Below are positions 1 to 9,678 of a stretch of DNA of 64,000 bases, in pieces. Where the stretch lies: assembly GCA_030340625.1 (NCBI GenBank), contig JAOPHQ010004627.1, positions 1 to 64,000 of the forward strand, written 5' to 3'. The number at the start of each line of letters is the position of its first letter. Position 1 is the stretch's first letter. A model generated the notes under the pieces. It searched no databases. It saw nothing but the letters and a program-made list of their open reading frames with translations, and was not told the DNA's origin. The translations under genes were made by a program, and so were the position numbers. The stretch comes from Merluccius polli. Its lineage: Eukaryota > Chordata > Actinopteri > Gadiformes > Merlucciidae.

Positions 1-50
1 AGGTAGCTGATGCCACTGCGGCAGGTCAGCGGGCGGGCCCATGCTAACAC

Positions 51-133
51 GATAGCGTGGCCGAGCGGTCTAAGGCGCTGGATTTAGGCTCCAGTCCTCT
101 TCGGAGGCGTGGGTTCGAATCCCACCGCTGTCA
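51..133 (+). tRNA. tRNA-Leu (TAG)
   Basis: 83 nt. One extra C in the variable arm (CAGTCCTCTTCGG), possibly a sequence error. The trailer has only TTT. Confidence 0.7.
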
Positions 134-366
134 GAAGGGTTTGCTGAAAGACAATAACTCACATTCAATACGAAATTCAACAGCGACACGGCTCACGAGG
201 ACACCTTGCCTACAGGTAGTTGACCGCCACCAGGTAGCTGACCCCGCCACCAGAAAGCGCATCCGCCTACAGGTAGCTGACCTCCCACCAAGTAGCTGAC
301 CCCCTACATGTAGCTGAGGTAGCTGACCTGCCACTGCGGCAGGTCAGTGGGTGGGCTGTGCTACAG

Positions 367-443
367 GATAGGGCGAGCCGTCTAAGGCGCTGTATTAAGG
401 CTCAGTCTCTTCGTAGGCGTGGGTTCGAATCCCACTGCTGTCA
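367..443 (+). pseudogene. tRNA-Leu (AAG) copy, damaged
   Basis: Acceptor and box A compressed (GATAGGGCGAG), anticodon stem CTGTA/CTCAG. Its near-copies at 49268 and 53698 lack these deletions. Confidence 0.7.
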
Positions 444-679
444 GAAGGGTTTTGCTGAAAGACAATAACTCACATTCAATACGAAATTCAACAGCGACAC
501 GGCTCCACGGAGGACACCTTGCCTACAGTTAGTTGACCCGCCAACCAGGTAGCTGACCCGCCCCAAGGAAGCACATCCGCCTACAGGTAGCTGACCTCCC
601 ACCAAGTAGCTGACCCGCCTACATGTAGCTGAGGTAGCTGACCTGCCACTGCAGCAGGTCAGTGGGGGCTGTGCTACAC

Positions 680-761
680 GATAGCGTGGCCGAGCGGTCT
701 AAGGCACTGGATTAAGGCTCCAGTCTCTTCGGAGGCGTGGGTTCGAATCCCACCGCTGTCA
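680..761 (+). tRNA. tRNA-Leu (AAG)
   Basis: Full 82 nt with A instead of G just before the anticodon stem (GCACTGG). No T4 follows. Confidence 0.8.
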
Positions 762-1171
762 CTACGGTCTTGTTGAAAGACAATAATTCACATTCAATAC
801 GATAGTCAACAGTGACAGAGCTCCAGGAGGACACCCTGCCTACAGGTAGTTGACCCGTCTCACCCGGTAAGCTGACTCACCTACAGGTAGTTGACCCGCC
901 AACAGGTAGCGGAACCCAGCAGGAAGCGGACCCGCCTACATGTAGTTGACCACCTCCAGTTAGCTGACCCGCACCCAGGTAGCGACCCGCCACCAGGTAG
1001 CGGACCCGCCCCTAGGGAAGCGGACGCCGCCTACATTTACTTGACCCACCACCTGGAAGCTGTCCTGCCTACAGGTAGTTGACCCTGTCACCAGGGGAAG
1101 CGGACCCACCTACAGGTGGCTGAGGTAGCTGACCTGCACTGCGGCAGGTCGTGGGCGGGGCTGTGCTACAC

Positions 1172-1255
1172 GATAGCGTGCGAGCGGGTCCTAAGGCGCT
1201 GGATTAAGGCTCCAGTCCTCTTCGGAGGCGTGGGGTTCGAATCCCACCGCTGTCA
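1172..1255 (+). pseudogene. tRNA-Leu (AAG) copy with single-base indels
   Basis: Several one-base indels (GTGCGAG, GGGTCC, GTCCTC, GTGGGG) versus consensus. They may be sequencing errors. Confidence 0.6.
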
Positions 1256-1352
1256 GTACGGTCTTGTTGAAAGACAATAATTCACCATTTAAACCATAGT
1301 CAACAGCGACAGAGCTCCACGGAAAACACCCTGCCTACATGTAGCTGACCTG

Positions 1353-1436
1353 CACTGCGGCACCGAGCGGTCTAAGGCAGCTGGATTAAGGCGCCAGTCA
1401 CTTCAGAGGTGTGGGGTTCGAATCCCACCGCTGTCA
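1353..1436 (+). pseudogene. tRNA-Leu-like, class X
   Basis: 5' end replaced by CACTGCGGCA, plus extra bases (AGGCAGCTGG, GTGGGGTTC). T4 in trailer. Confidence 0.65.
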
Positions 1437-1741
1437 CTCTTGTTTTGCTGAAAGACAATGATTCACATTCAATACGAAAATTCAACAGCGACATCGGCTC
1501 CACAGAGGACACCCTGCCTACAGGTGGTCAGCTACATGTAGGCGGGTCAGCTTCCTGGTGCGCTACCTGGTGGCGGGTCGGCTACCTGTAGGCGGGTCCA
1601 CTTCCTGGGGGCAGGAAGTGGACCCGGTTAGCTGACCCGCCTCCAGGTAGCTGACCTCCCACCAAGTAGCTGACCCGCCTACATGTAGCTGAGGTAGCTG
1701 ACCTGCCACTGCAGCAGGTCACTGGGCGGGCTGTGCTACAC

Positions 1742-1823
1742 GATAGCGTGGCCGAGTGGTCTAAGGCGCTGGATTAAGGCTCCAGTCTCTTCGGCGGCGT
1801 GGGTTCGAATCCCACCGCTGTCA
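1742..1823 (+). tRNA. tRNA-Leu (AAG)
   Basis: 82 nt. D loop AGTGGTC and variable arm TTCGGCGGC (one changed base). No T4. Confidence 0.8.
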
Positions 1824-2231
1824 CTACGGTCTTGTTGAAAGACAATAATTCACATTCAATACGATAGTCAACAGCGACAGAGCTCAATGGAGGACACCCT
1901 GCCTACAGGTAGTTGACCCGTCACCCGGTAGCTGACTTGCCTACAGGTAGTTGACCCGCCACCAGGTAGCGGACCCGCCACCAGGAAGCGGACCCGCCTA
2001 CATGTAGTTGACCCACCTCCAGTTAGCTGACCCGCCTACAGGTAGCTGACCCGCCACCAGGTAGTGGACCCGCCACCAGGAAGCGGACCCGCCTACATGT
2101 ACTTGACCCACCACCTGGAAGCTGACCTGTCTACAGGTAGTTGACCTGTCACCAGGAAGCGGACCCACCTACAGGTGGCTGAGGTAGCTCACCTGCCACT
2201 GCGGCAGGTCAGTGGGCGGGCTGTGCTACAC

Positions 2232-2310
2232 GATAGCGTGGCCGAGCGGTCTAAGGCGTTTTAAGGCTCCAGTCTCTTCGGAGGCGTGGGTTCGAATCCC
2301 ACCGCTGTCA
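2232..2310 (+). pseudogene. tRNA-Leu copy, anticodon-stem deletion
   Basis: 79 nt. CGCTGGATTAAGG is reduced to CGTTTTAAGG, destroying the 5' side of the anticodon stem and creating an internal T4. Confidence 0.8.
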
Positions 2311-2408
2311 GTACGGTCTTGTTGAAAGACAATAGTTCACGTTCAATACCATAGTCAACAGCGACAGAGCTCCACGGAAGACACCCTGCCTACATGTAGC
2401 TGACCTGC

Positions 2409-2490
2409 CACTGCGGCACCGAGCGGTCTAAGGCGCTGGATTAAGGCGCTAGTCACTTCAGAGGCGTGGGTTCGAATCCCACCGCTGTCA
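2409..2490 (+). pseudogene. tRNA-Leu-like, class X
   Basis: Anticodon stem 3' side reads GCTAG. Followed by T4 and a hairpin spacer with CCCC loop. Confidence 0.7.
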
Positions 2491-2645
2491 CTCTTGTTTT
2501 GCTGAAAGACAATGATTCACATTCAATACGAAATTCAACAGCGACACGGCTCCACAGAGGACACCCTGCCTACAGGTGGGTCAGCTACATGTAGGCGGGT
2601 CAGCTTCCTGGTGCGCTACCTGGTGGCGGGTCAGCTACCTGTAGG

Positions 2646-2679
2646 CGGGTCCACTTCCTGCCCCCAGGAAGTGGACCCG
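2646..2679 (+). repeat. Perfect spacer hairpin, CCCC loop (representative)
   Basis: It has the same 15-bp arms as the copy at 4578-4611, but the 4-nt loop is inverted to CCCC. Another example is 18580-18613, and the motif recurs near 16.9, 27.5, 30.7, 47.3, 50.5 and 54.9 kb. Confidence 0.8.
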
Positions 2680-2794
2680 GTTAGCTGATCCGCCTACAGG
2701 TAGCTGATCTCCCACCAAGTAGCTGACCCGCCTACATGTAGCTGAGGTAGCTGACCTGCCACTGCAGCAGGTCAGTGGGCGGGCTGTGCTACAC

Positions 2795-2876
2795 GATAGC
2801 GTGGCCGAGCGGTCTAAGGCGCTGGATTAAGGCTCCAGTCTCTTCGGAGGCGTGGGTTCGAATCCCACCGCTGTCA
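2795..2876 (+). tRNA. tRNA-Leu (AAG)
   Basis: Consensus 82 nt. No T4; long minisatellite spacer follows. Confidence 0.85.
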
Positions 2877-3284
2877 CTACGGTCTTGTTGAAAGACAATA
2901 ATTCACATTCAATACGATAGTCAACAGCGACAGAGCTCCACGGAGGACACCCTGCCTACAGGTAGTTGACCCGTCACCCGGTAGCTGACTTGCCTACAGG
3001 TAGTTGACCCGCCACCAGGTAGCGGACCCGCCACCAGGAAGCGGACCCGCCTACATGTAGTTGACCCACCTCCAGTTAGCTGACCCGCCTACAGGTAGCT
3101 GACCCGCCACCAGGTAGTGGACCCGCCACCAGGAAGCGGACCCGCCTACATGTACTTGACCCACCACCTGGAAGCTGACCTGTCTACAGGTAGTTGACCT
3201 GTCACCAGGAAGCGGACCCACCTACAGGTGGCTGAGGTAGCTCACCTGCCACTGCGGCAGGTCAGTGGGCGGGCTGTGCTACAC

Positions 3285-3363
3285 GATAGCGTGGCCGAGC
3301 GGTCTAAGGCGTTTTAAGGCTCCAGTCTCTTCGGAGGCGTGGGTTCGAATCCCACCGCTGTCA
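3285..3363 (+). pseudogene. tRNA-Leu copy, anticodon-stem deletion
   Basis: Same CGTTTTAAGG deletion as the copy at 2232, so the two derive from a block duplication. Confidence 0.8.
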
Positions 3364-3461
3364 GTACGGTCTTGTTGAAAGACAATAATTCACATTCAAT
3401 ACCATAGTCAACAGCGACAGAGCTCCACGGAAAACACCCTGCCTACATGTAGCTGACATGC

Positions 3462-3543
3462 CACTGCGGCACCGAGCGGTCTAAGGCGCTGGATTAAGGC
3501 TCCAGTCTCTTCGGAGGCGTCGGTTCGAATCCCACCGCTGTCA
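3462..3543 (+). pseudogene. tRNA-Leu-like, class X with normal anticodon arm
   Basis: 5' end CACTGCGGCA joined to a consensus class A body (TCCAGTCTCTTCGGAGG), T stem CGGTTC. No T4. Confidence 0.7.
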
Positions 3544-3708
3544 GTACGGTCTTGTTGAAAGACAATAATTCACATTCAACACGATAGTCAACAGCGACAG
3601 AGCTCCATGGAGGACACCCTGCCTACAGGTAGCTGACCCGCCACCAGGAAGTGCATCCGCTTACAGGTAGCTGACCTGCGGCAGGTCAGTGGGTGGGCTG
3701 TGCTACAT

Positions 3709-3790
3709 GACAGCGTGGCCGAGCGGTGTAAGGTGCCGGATTAAGGCGCCAGTCACTTCAAAGGCGTGGGTTCGAATCCCACCGCTGTCA
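3709..3790 (+). pseudogene. tRNA-Leu-like, class P
   Basis: Acceptor GACAGCG pairs perfectly. Anticodon stem CCGGA/GCCAG mismatched; variable stem absent. T4 follows. Confidence 0.65.
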
Positions 3791-4117
3791 AAAGGGTTTT
3801 GCTGAAAGACAATAATTCACATTCAATACGAAATTCAACAGCGACACGGCGGTGTCCACGGAGGACACCCTGCCTACAGGTAGTTGACCCGCCACCAGGA
3901 AGCGGACCCGCCTACATGTAGTTGACCCGCCACCAGGTAGCTGACCTGCCCGCAGGAAGCGGACCCGCCTACATGTAGTTGACCCACCACCAGGTAGCTG
4001 ACCTGCCCGCAGGAAGTGGACCCACCTACAGGTAGCTGACCCGCCACCAGGTACCGCACCTGGAGGTAGCTGACCCGCCTACATGTAGCTGACTCACCTA
4101 CAGGTAGCTGAGGTAGC

Positions 4118-4140
4118 TGACCTGCCACTGCGGCAGGTCA
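4118..4140 (+). promoter_or_regulatory. Conserved hairpin 20 bp upstream of tRNA copies (representative)
   Basis: TGACCTGCC-ACTGC-GGCAGGTCA is a perfect 9-bp stem with a 5-nt loop, ending 20 bp before the tRNA at 4161. Nearly every full copy has this element at about the same distance; some carry GCAGCAGGTC, with one mismatch. In class P the left arm is shortened. Its regularity could reflect function or simply co-amplification with the unit. Class X copies appear to have arisen by a deletion starting inside it. Confidence 0.5.
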
Positions 4141-4160
4141 GCGGGCGGCCCATGCTACAC

Positions 4161-4242
4161 GATAGCGTGGCCGAGCGGTCTAAGGCGCTGGATTAAGGCT
4201 CCAGTCTCTTCGGAGGCGTGGGTTCGAATCCCACCGCTGTCA
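4161..4242 (+). tRNA. tRNA-Leu (AAG)
   Basis: Consensus. No T4; class X copy starts 180 bp downstream. Confidence 0.87.
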
Positions 4243-4300
4243 GTACGGTCTTGTTGAAAGACAATAATTCACATTCAATACCATAGTCAACAGCGACAGA
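4243..4300 (+). other. Conserved post-tRNA trailer block (representative)
   Basis: A block of about 60 nt directly follows almost every tRNA copy, with core GAAAGACAATAATTCACATT followed by CAATAC and either CATAGTCAACAGCGAC or GAAATTCAACAGCGAC. Its first bases vary by class. GTACGGTCTTGTTG and CTACGGTCTTGTTG have no T4 run, whereas GAAGGGTTTTGC, GAACGGTTTTGC, GTCTTGTTTTGC and CTCTTGTTTTGC do. I do not recognise it as a known element. It behaves as a fixed 3' module of the tRNA unit. Confidence 0.6.
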
Positions 4301-4340
4301 GCTCCACGGAAAACACCCTGCCTACATGTAGCTGACCTGC

Positions 4341-4422
4341 CACTGCGGCACCGAGCGGTCTAAGGCGCTGGATTAAGGCGCCAGTCACTTCAGAGGCGTG
4401 GGTTTGAATCCCACCGCTGTCA
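4341..4422 (+). pseudogene. tRNA-Leu-like, class X
   Basis: Box B altered to GGTTTGAATCC. T4 and hairpin spacer follow. Confidence 0.7.
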
Positions 4423-4577
4423 CTCTTGTTTTGCTGAAAGACAATGATTCACATTCAATACGAAATTCAACAGCGACACGGCTCCACAGAGGACACCCTG
4501 CCTACAGGTGGGTCAGCTACATGTAGGCGGGTCAGCTTCCTGGTGCGCTACCTGGTGGCGGGTCGGCTACCTGTAGG

Positions 4578-4611
4578 CGGGTCCACTTCCTGGGGGCAGG
4601 AAGTGGACCCG
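4578..4611 (+). repeat. Perfect spacer hairpin, GGGG loop (representative)
   Basis: Arms CGGGTCCACTTCCTG and CAGGAAGTGGACCCG form a perfect 15-bp inverted repeat around a GGGG loop. To its left the minisatellite runs in the opposite orientation (GTAGGCGGGTCAGC), and to its right in the usual one (GTAGCTGACCCGCC), so the hairpin is the centre of a larger imperfect palindrome. The same structure recurs in many spacers following class X or some class A copies. Confidence 0.8.
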
Positions 4612-4726
4612 GTTAGCTGACCCGCCTACAGGTAGCTGACCTCCCACCAAGTAGCTGACCCGCCTACATGTAGCTGAGGTAGCTGACCTGCCACTGCAGC
4701 AGGTCAGTGGGCTTGCTGTGCTACAC

Positions 4727-4808
4727 GATAGCGTGGCCGAGCGGTCTAAGGCGCTGGATTTAGGCTCCAGTCTCTTCGGAGGCGTGGGTTCGAATCCCAC
4801 CACTGTCA
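4727..4808 (+). tRNA. tRNA-Leu (TAG)
   Basis: Full length; acceptor 3' strand CACTGTC gives one C-A mismatch. No T4; class P copy 247 bp downstream. Confidence 0.8.
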
Positions 4809-4973
4809 GTACGGTCTTGTTGAAAGACAATAATTCACATTCAATACGATAGTCAACAGAGACAGAGCTCCATGGAGGACACCCTGCCTACAGGTAGCTG
4901 ACCCGCCACCAGGAAGCGCGTCCGCTTACAGGTAGCTGACCTGCGGCAGGTCAGTGGGCGTGCTGTGCTACAC

Positions 4974-5055
4974 GATAGCCTGGCCGAGCGGTGTAAGGTG
5001 CTGGATTAAGGCGCCAGTCACTTCAAAGGCGTGGGTTCGAATCCCACCGCTGTCA
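4974..5055 (+). pseudogene. tRNA-Leu-like, class P
   Basis: Acceptor GATAGCC (position 7 mismatch). T4 follows. Confidence 0.65.
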
Positions 5056-5403
5056 AAAGGGTTTTGCTGAAAGACAATAATTCACATTCAATACGAAATT
5101 CAACAGCGACACGGCGGTGTCCACGGAGGACACCCTGCCTACAGGTAGCTGACCTGCCCGCAGGAAGTGGACCCACCTACATGTAGTTGACCCGCCACCA
5201 GGTAGCTGACCTGCCCGCAGGAAGTGGACCCACCTACAGGTAGCTGACCCGCCACCAGGTACCGCACCAGGAAGCTGACCCGCCTACATGTAGCTGACCC
5301 GCCACCAGGTAGCTGACCTGCCTACATGTAGCTGACTCACCTACAGGTAGCTGAGGTAGCTGACCTGCCACTGCGGCAGGTCAGCGGGTGGCCCATGCTA
5401 CAC

Positions 5404-5485
5404 GATAGCGTGGCCGAGCGGTCTAAGGCGCTGGATTTAGGCTCCAGTCTCTTCGGAGGCGTGGGTTCGAATCCCACCTCTGTCA
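5404..5485 (+). tRNA. tRNA-Leu (TAG)
   Basis: Acceptor 3' strand CTCTGTC, one mismatch. T4 follows (GGGTTTTGC). Confidence 0.82.
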
Positions 5486-5702
5486 GAAGGGTTTTGCTGA
5501 AAGACAATAACTCACATTCAATACGAAATTCAACAGCGACACGGCTCCACGGAGGACACCTTGCCTACAGGTAGCTGACCCGCCACCAGGAAGCGCATCC
5601 GCCTACATGTAGCTGACCTCCCACCAAGTAGCTGACCGCCTACATGTAGCTGAGGTAGCTGACCTGCCACTGCGGCAGGTCAGTGGGCAGGCTGTGCTAC
5701 AC

Positions 5703-5784
5703 GAAAGCGTGGCCGAGCGGTCTAAGGCGCTGGATTAAGGCTCCAGTCTCTTCGGAGGCCTGGGTTCGAATCCCACCGCTGTCA
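5703..5784 (+). tRNA. tRNA-Leu (AAG), GAAAGCG variant
   Basis: A3-G70 mismatch in the acceptor and C49-C65 in the T stem (GGCCTGGG). No T4; X copy at +179. Confidence 0.5.
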
Positions 5785-5881
5785 GTACGGTCTTGTGAAA
5801 GACAATAATTCACATTCAATGCCATAGTCAACAGCGACAGAGCTCCACGGAAGACACCCTGCCTACATGTAACTGACCTGC

Positions 5882-5963
5882 CACTGCGGCACTGAGCGGT
5901 CTAAGACGCTGGATTAAGGCGCCAGTCACTTCAGAGGCGTGGGTTCGAATCCCACCGTTGTCA
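5882..5963 (+). pseudogene. tRNA-Leu-like, class X
   Basis: GCACTGAGCGG and TAAGACGC variants, 3' CGTTGTCA. T4 follows. Confidence 0.7.
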
Positions 5964-6409
5964 CTCTTGTTTTGCTGAAAGAAAATGATTCACATTCAAT
6001 ACGAAATTCAACAGCGACACAGCTCCACGGAGGACACCCTGCCTACAGGTAGTTGACCCGTCACCAGGTAGCTGACTCGCCTACAGGTAGTTGACCCGCC
6101 ACCAGGTAGCGGACCCGCCACCAGGAAGCGGACCCGCCTACATGTAGTTGACCCACCACCAGTTAGCTGACACGCCTACAGGTAGCGGACCCGCCACCAG
6201 GTAGCGGACCCGCCACCATGAAGCGGACCCGCCTACATGTACTTGACCCACCACCAGTTAGCTGACCCGCCTACAGGTAGTTGACCCGCCACCAGGAAGC
6301 TGACCTGCCTACAGGTAGTTGACCTGTCACCAGGAAGCGGACCCACCTACAGGTAGCTGAGGTAGCTGACCTGCCACTGCGGCAGGTCAGCGGGCGGGCT
6401 GTGCTACAC
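5964..6409 (+). repeat. Long minisatellite spacer (representative)
   Basis: About 445 bp built from words of the form GGTAGCTGACCCGCC + TACA or ACCA, with the variants GTAGTTGACC, GTAGCGGACC, GAAGCGGACC and GTACTTGACC. Equivalent spacers recur, for example at 8679-9125, 12590-13035 and 23629-24074. No coding or RNA gene signal is seen. Confidence 0.8.
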
Positions 6410-6491
6410 GATAGCGTGGCCGAGCGGTCTAAGGTGCTGGATTAAGGCTCCAGTCTCTTCGGAGGCGTGGGTTCGAATCCCACCGCTGTCA
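6410..6491 (+). tRNA. tRNA-Leu (AAG)
   Basis: GGTG before the anticodon stem (G-T in D stem). T4 follows (CTTGTTTTGC). Confidence 0.85.
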
Positions 6492-6880
6492 GTCTTGTTT
6501 TGCAGAAAGACAATGATTCACATTCAATACGAAATTCAACAGCGACAGGGCTCCACAGAGGACACCCTGCCTACAGGTGGGTCAGCTACATGTAGGCGGG
6601 TCAGCTTCCTGGTGCGCTACCTGGTGGCGGGTCAGCTACCTGAGCGGACCCGCCTACATGTAGTTGACCCGCCACCAGGTAGCTGACCTGCCCGCAGGAA
6701 GTGGACCCGCCTACAGGTAGCTGACCCGCCACCAGGTACCGCACCAGGAAGCTGACCCGCCTACATGTAGCTGATCCGCCACCAGGTAACTGACCTGCCT
6801 ACATGTAGCTGACTCACCTACAGGTAGCTGAGGTAGCTGACCTGCCACTGCGGCAGGTCTGCGGGCGGCCTATGGTACAC

Positions 6881-6962
6881 GATAGCGTGGCCGAGCGGTC
6901 TAAGGCGCTGGATTAAGGCTCCAGTCTCTTCGGAGGCGTGGGTTCGAATCCCACCGCTGTCA
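6881..6962 (+). tRNA. tRNA-Leu (AAG)
   Basis: Consensus. No T4; X copy at +180. Confidence 0.87.
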
Positions 6963-7060
6963 GTACGGTCTTGTTGAAAGACAATAATTCACATTCAATA
7001 CCATAGTCAACAGCGACAGAGCTCCACGGAAAACACCCTGCCTACATGTAGCTGACCTGC

Positions 7061-7142
7061 CACTGCGGCACCGAGCGGTCTAAGGCGCTGGATTAAGGCG
7101 CCAGTCACTTCAGAGGCGTGGGTTTGAATCCCACCGCTGTCA
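7061..7142 (+). pseudogene. tRNA-Leu-like, class X
   Basis: Box B GGTTTGAATCC. T4 follows. Confidence 0.7.
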
Positions 7143-7439
7143 CTCTTGTTTTGCTGAAAGACAATGATTCACATTCAATACGAAATTCAACAGCGACACG
7201 GCTCCACACCCTGCCTACAGGTGGGTCAGCTACATGTAGGCGGGTCAGCTTCCTGGTGCGCTACCTGGTGGCGGGTCGGCTACCTGTAGGCGGGTCCACT
7301 TCCTGGGGGCAGGAAGTGGACCCGGTTAGCTGACCCGCCTACAGGTAGCTGACCTCCCACCAAGTAGCTGACCCGCCTACATGTAGCTGAGGTAGCTGAC
7401 CTGCCACTGCAGCAGGTCAGTGGGCGTGCTGTGCTACAC

Positions 7440-7521
7440 GATAGCGTGGCCGAGCGGTCTAAGGCGCTGGATTTAGGCTCCAGTCTCTTCGGAGGCGTGG
7501 GTTCGAATCCCACCACTGTCA
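7440..7521 (+). tRNA. tRNA-Leu (TAG)
   Basis: As the copy at 4727 (3' CACTGTC). No T4; P copy at +247. Confidence 0.8.
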
Positions 7522-7686
7522 GTACGGTCTTGTTGAAAGACAATAATTCACATTCAATACGATAGTCAACAGAGACAGAGCTCCATGGAGGACACCCTGC
7601 CTACAGGTAGCTGACCCGCCACCAGGAAGCGCGTCCGCTTACAGGTAGCTGACCTGCGGCAGGTCAGTGGGCGTGCTGTGCTACAC

Positions 7687-7768
7687 GATAGCCTGGCCGA
7701 GCGGTGTAAGGTGCTGGATTAAGGCGCCAGTCACTTCAAAGGCGTGGGTTCGAATCCCACCGCTGTCA
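7687..7768 (+). pseudogene. tRNA-Leu-like, class P
   Basis: GATAGCC acceptor. T4 follows. Confidence 0.65.
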
Positions 7769-8117
7769 AAAGGGTTTTGCTGAAAGACAATAATTCACAT
7801 TCAATACGAAATTCAACAGCGACACGGCGGTGTCCACGGAGGACACCCTGCCTACAGGTAGCTGACCTGCCCGCAGGAAGTGGACCCACCTACATGTAGT
7901 TGACCCCGCCACCAGGTAGCTGACCTGCCCGCAGGAAGTGGACCCACCTACAGGTAGCTGACCCGCCACCAGGTACCGCACCAGGAAGCTGACCCGCCTA
8001 CATGTAGCTGACCCGCCACCAGGTAGCTGACCTGCCTACATGTAGCTGACTCACCTACAGGTAGCTGAGGTAGCTGACCTGCCACTGCGGCAGGTCAGCG
8101 GGTGGCCCATGCTACAC

Positions 8118-8199
8118 GATAGCGTGGCCGAGCGGTCTAAGGCGCTGGATTTAGGCTCCAGTCTCTTCGGAGGCGTGGGTTCGAATCCCACCTCTGTCA
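8118..8199 (+). tRNA. tRNA-Leu (TAG)
   Basis: 3' CTCTGTC. T4 follows. Confidence 0.82.
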
Positions 8200-8416
8200 G
8201 AAGGGTTTTGCTGAAAGACAATAACTCACATTCAATACGAAATTCAACAGCGACACGGCTCCACGGAGTACACCTTGCCTACAGGTAGCTGACCCGCCAC
8301 CAGGAAGCGCATCTGCCTACAGGTAGCTGACCTCCCACCAAGTAGCTGACCGCCTACATGTAGCTGAGGTAGCTGACCTGCCACTGCGGCAGGTCAGTGG
8401 GCAGGCTGTGCTACAC

Positions 8417-8498
8417 GAAAGCGTGGCCGAGCGGTCTAAGGCGCTGGATTAAGGCTCCAGTCTCTTCGGAGGCCTGGGTTCGAATCCCACCGCTGTCA
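8417..8498 (+). tRNA. tRNA-Leu (AAG), GAAAGCG variant
   Basis: Acceptor and T-stem mismatches as at 5703. No T4. Confidence 0.5.
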
Positions 8499-8595
8499 GT
8501 ACGGTCTTGTGAAAGACAATAATTCACATTCAATGCCATAGTCAACAGCGACAGAGCTCCACGGAAGACACCCTGCCTACATGTAACTGACCTGC

Positions 8596-8678
8596 CACTG
8601 CGGCACTGAGCGGTCCTAAGACGCTGGATTAAGGCGCCAGTCACTTCAGAGGCGTGGGTTCGAATCCCACCGTTGTCA
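8596..8678 (+). pseudogene. tRNA-Leu-like, class X
   Basis: 83 nt with an extra C in the D loop (GGTCCTAAG). T4 follows. Confidence 0.7.
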
Positions 8679-9125
8679 CTCTTGTTTTGCTGAAAGAAAA
8701 TGATTCACATTCAATACGAAATTCAACAGCGACACAGCTCCACGGAGGACACCCTGCCTACAGGTAGTTGACCCGTCACCAGGTAGCTGACTCGCCTACA
8801 GGTAGTTGACCCGCCACCAGGTAGCGGACCCGCCACCAGGAAGCGGACCCGCCTACATGTAGTTGACCCACCACCAGTTAGCTGACACGCCTACAGGTAG
8901 CGGACCCCGCCACCAGGTAGCGGACCCGCCACCATGAAGCGGACCCGCCTACATGTACTTGACCCACCACCAGTTAGCTGACCCGCCTACAGGTAGTTGA
9001 CCCGCCACCAGGAAGCTGACCTGCCTACAGGTAGTTGACCTGTCACCAGGAAGCGGACCCACCTACAGGTAGCTGAGGTAGCTGACCTGCCACTGCGGCA
9101 GGTCAGCGGGCGGGCTGTGCTACAC

Positions 9126-9207
9126 GATAGCGTGGCCGAGCGGTCTAAGGCGCTGGATTAAGGCTCCAGTCTCTTCGGAGGCGTGGGTTCGAATCCCACC
9201 GCTGTCA
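9126..9207 (+). tRNA. tRNA-Leu (AAG)
   Basis: Consensus. T4 follows. Confidence 0.88.
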
Positions 9208-9596
9208 GTCTTGTTTTGCAGAAAGACAATGATTCACATTCAATACGAAATTCAACAGCGACAGGGCTCCACAGAGGACACCCTGCCTACAGGTGGGTCA
9301 GCTACATGTAGGCGGGTCAGCTTCCTGGTGCGCTACCTGGTGGCGGGTCAGCTACCTGAGCGGACCCGCCTACATGTAGTTGACCCGCCACCAGGTAGCT
9401 GACCTGCCCGCAGGAAGTGGACCCGCCTACAGGTAGCTGACCCGCCACCAGGTACCGCACCAGGAAGCTGACCCGCCTACATGTAGCTGATCCGCCACCA
9501 GGTAACTGACCTGCCTACATGTAGCTGACTCACCTACAGGTAGCTGAGGTAGCTGACCTGCCACTGCGGCAGGTCTGCGGGCGGCCTATGGTACAC

Positions 9597-9678
9597 GATA
9601 GCGTGGCCGAGCGGTCTAAGGCGCTGGATTAAGGCTCCAGTCTCTTCGGAGGCGTGGGTTCGAATCCCACCGCTGTCA
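9597..9678 (+). tRNA. tRNA-Leu (AAG)
   Basis: Consensus. T4 follows (GAACGGTTTTGC). Confidence 0.88.
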
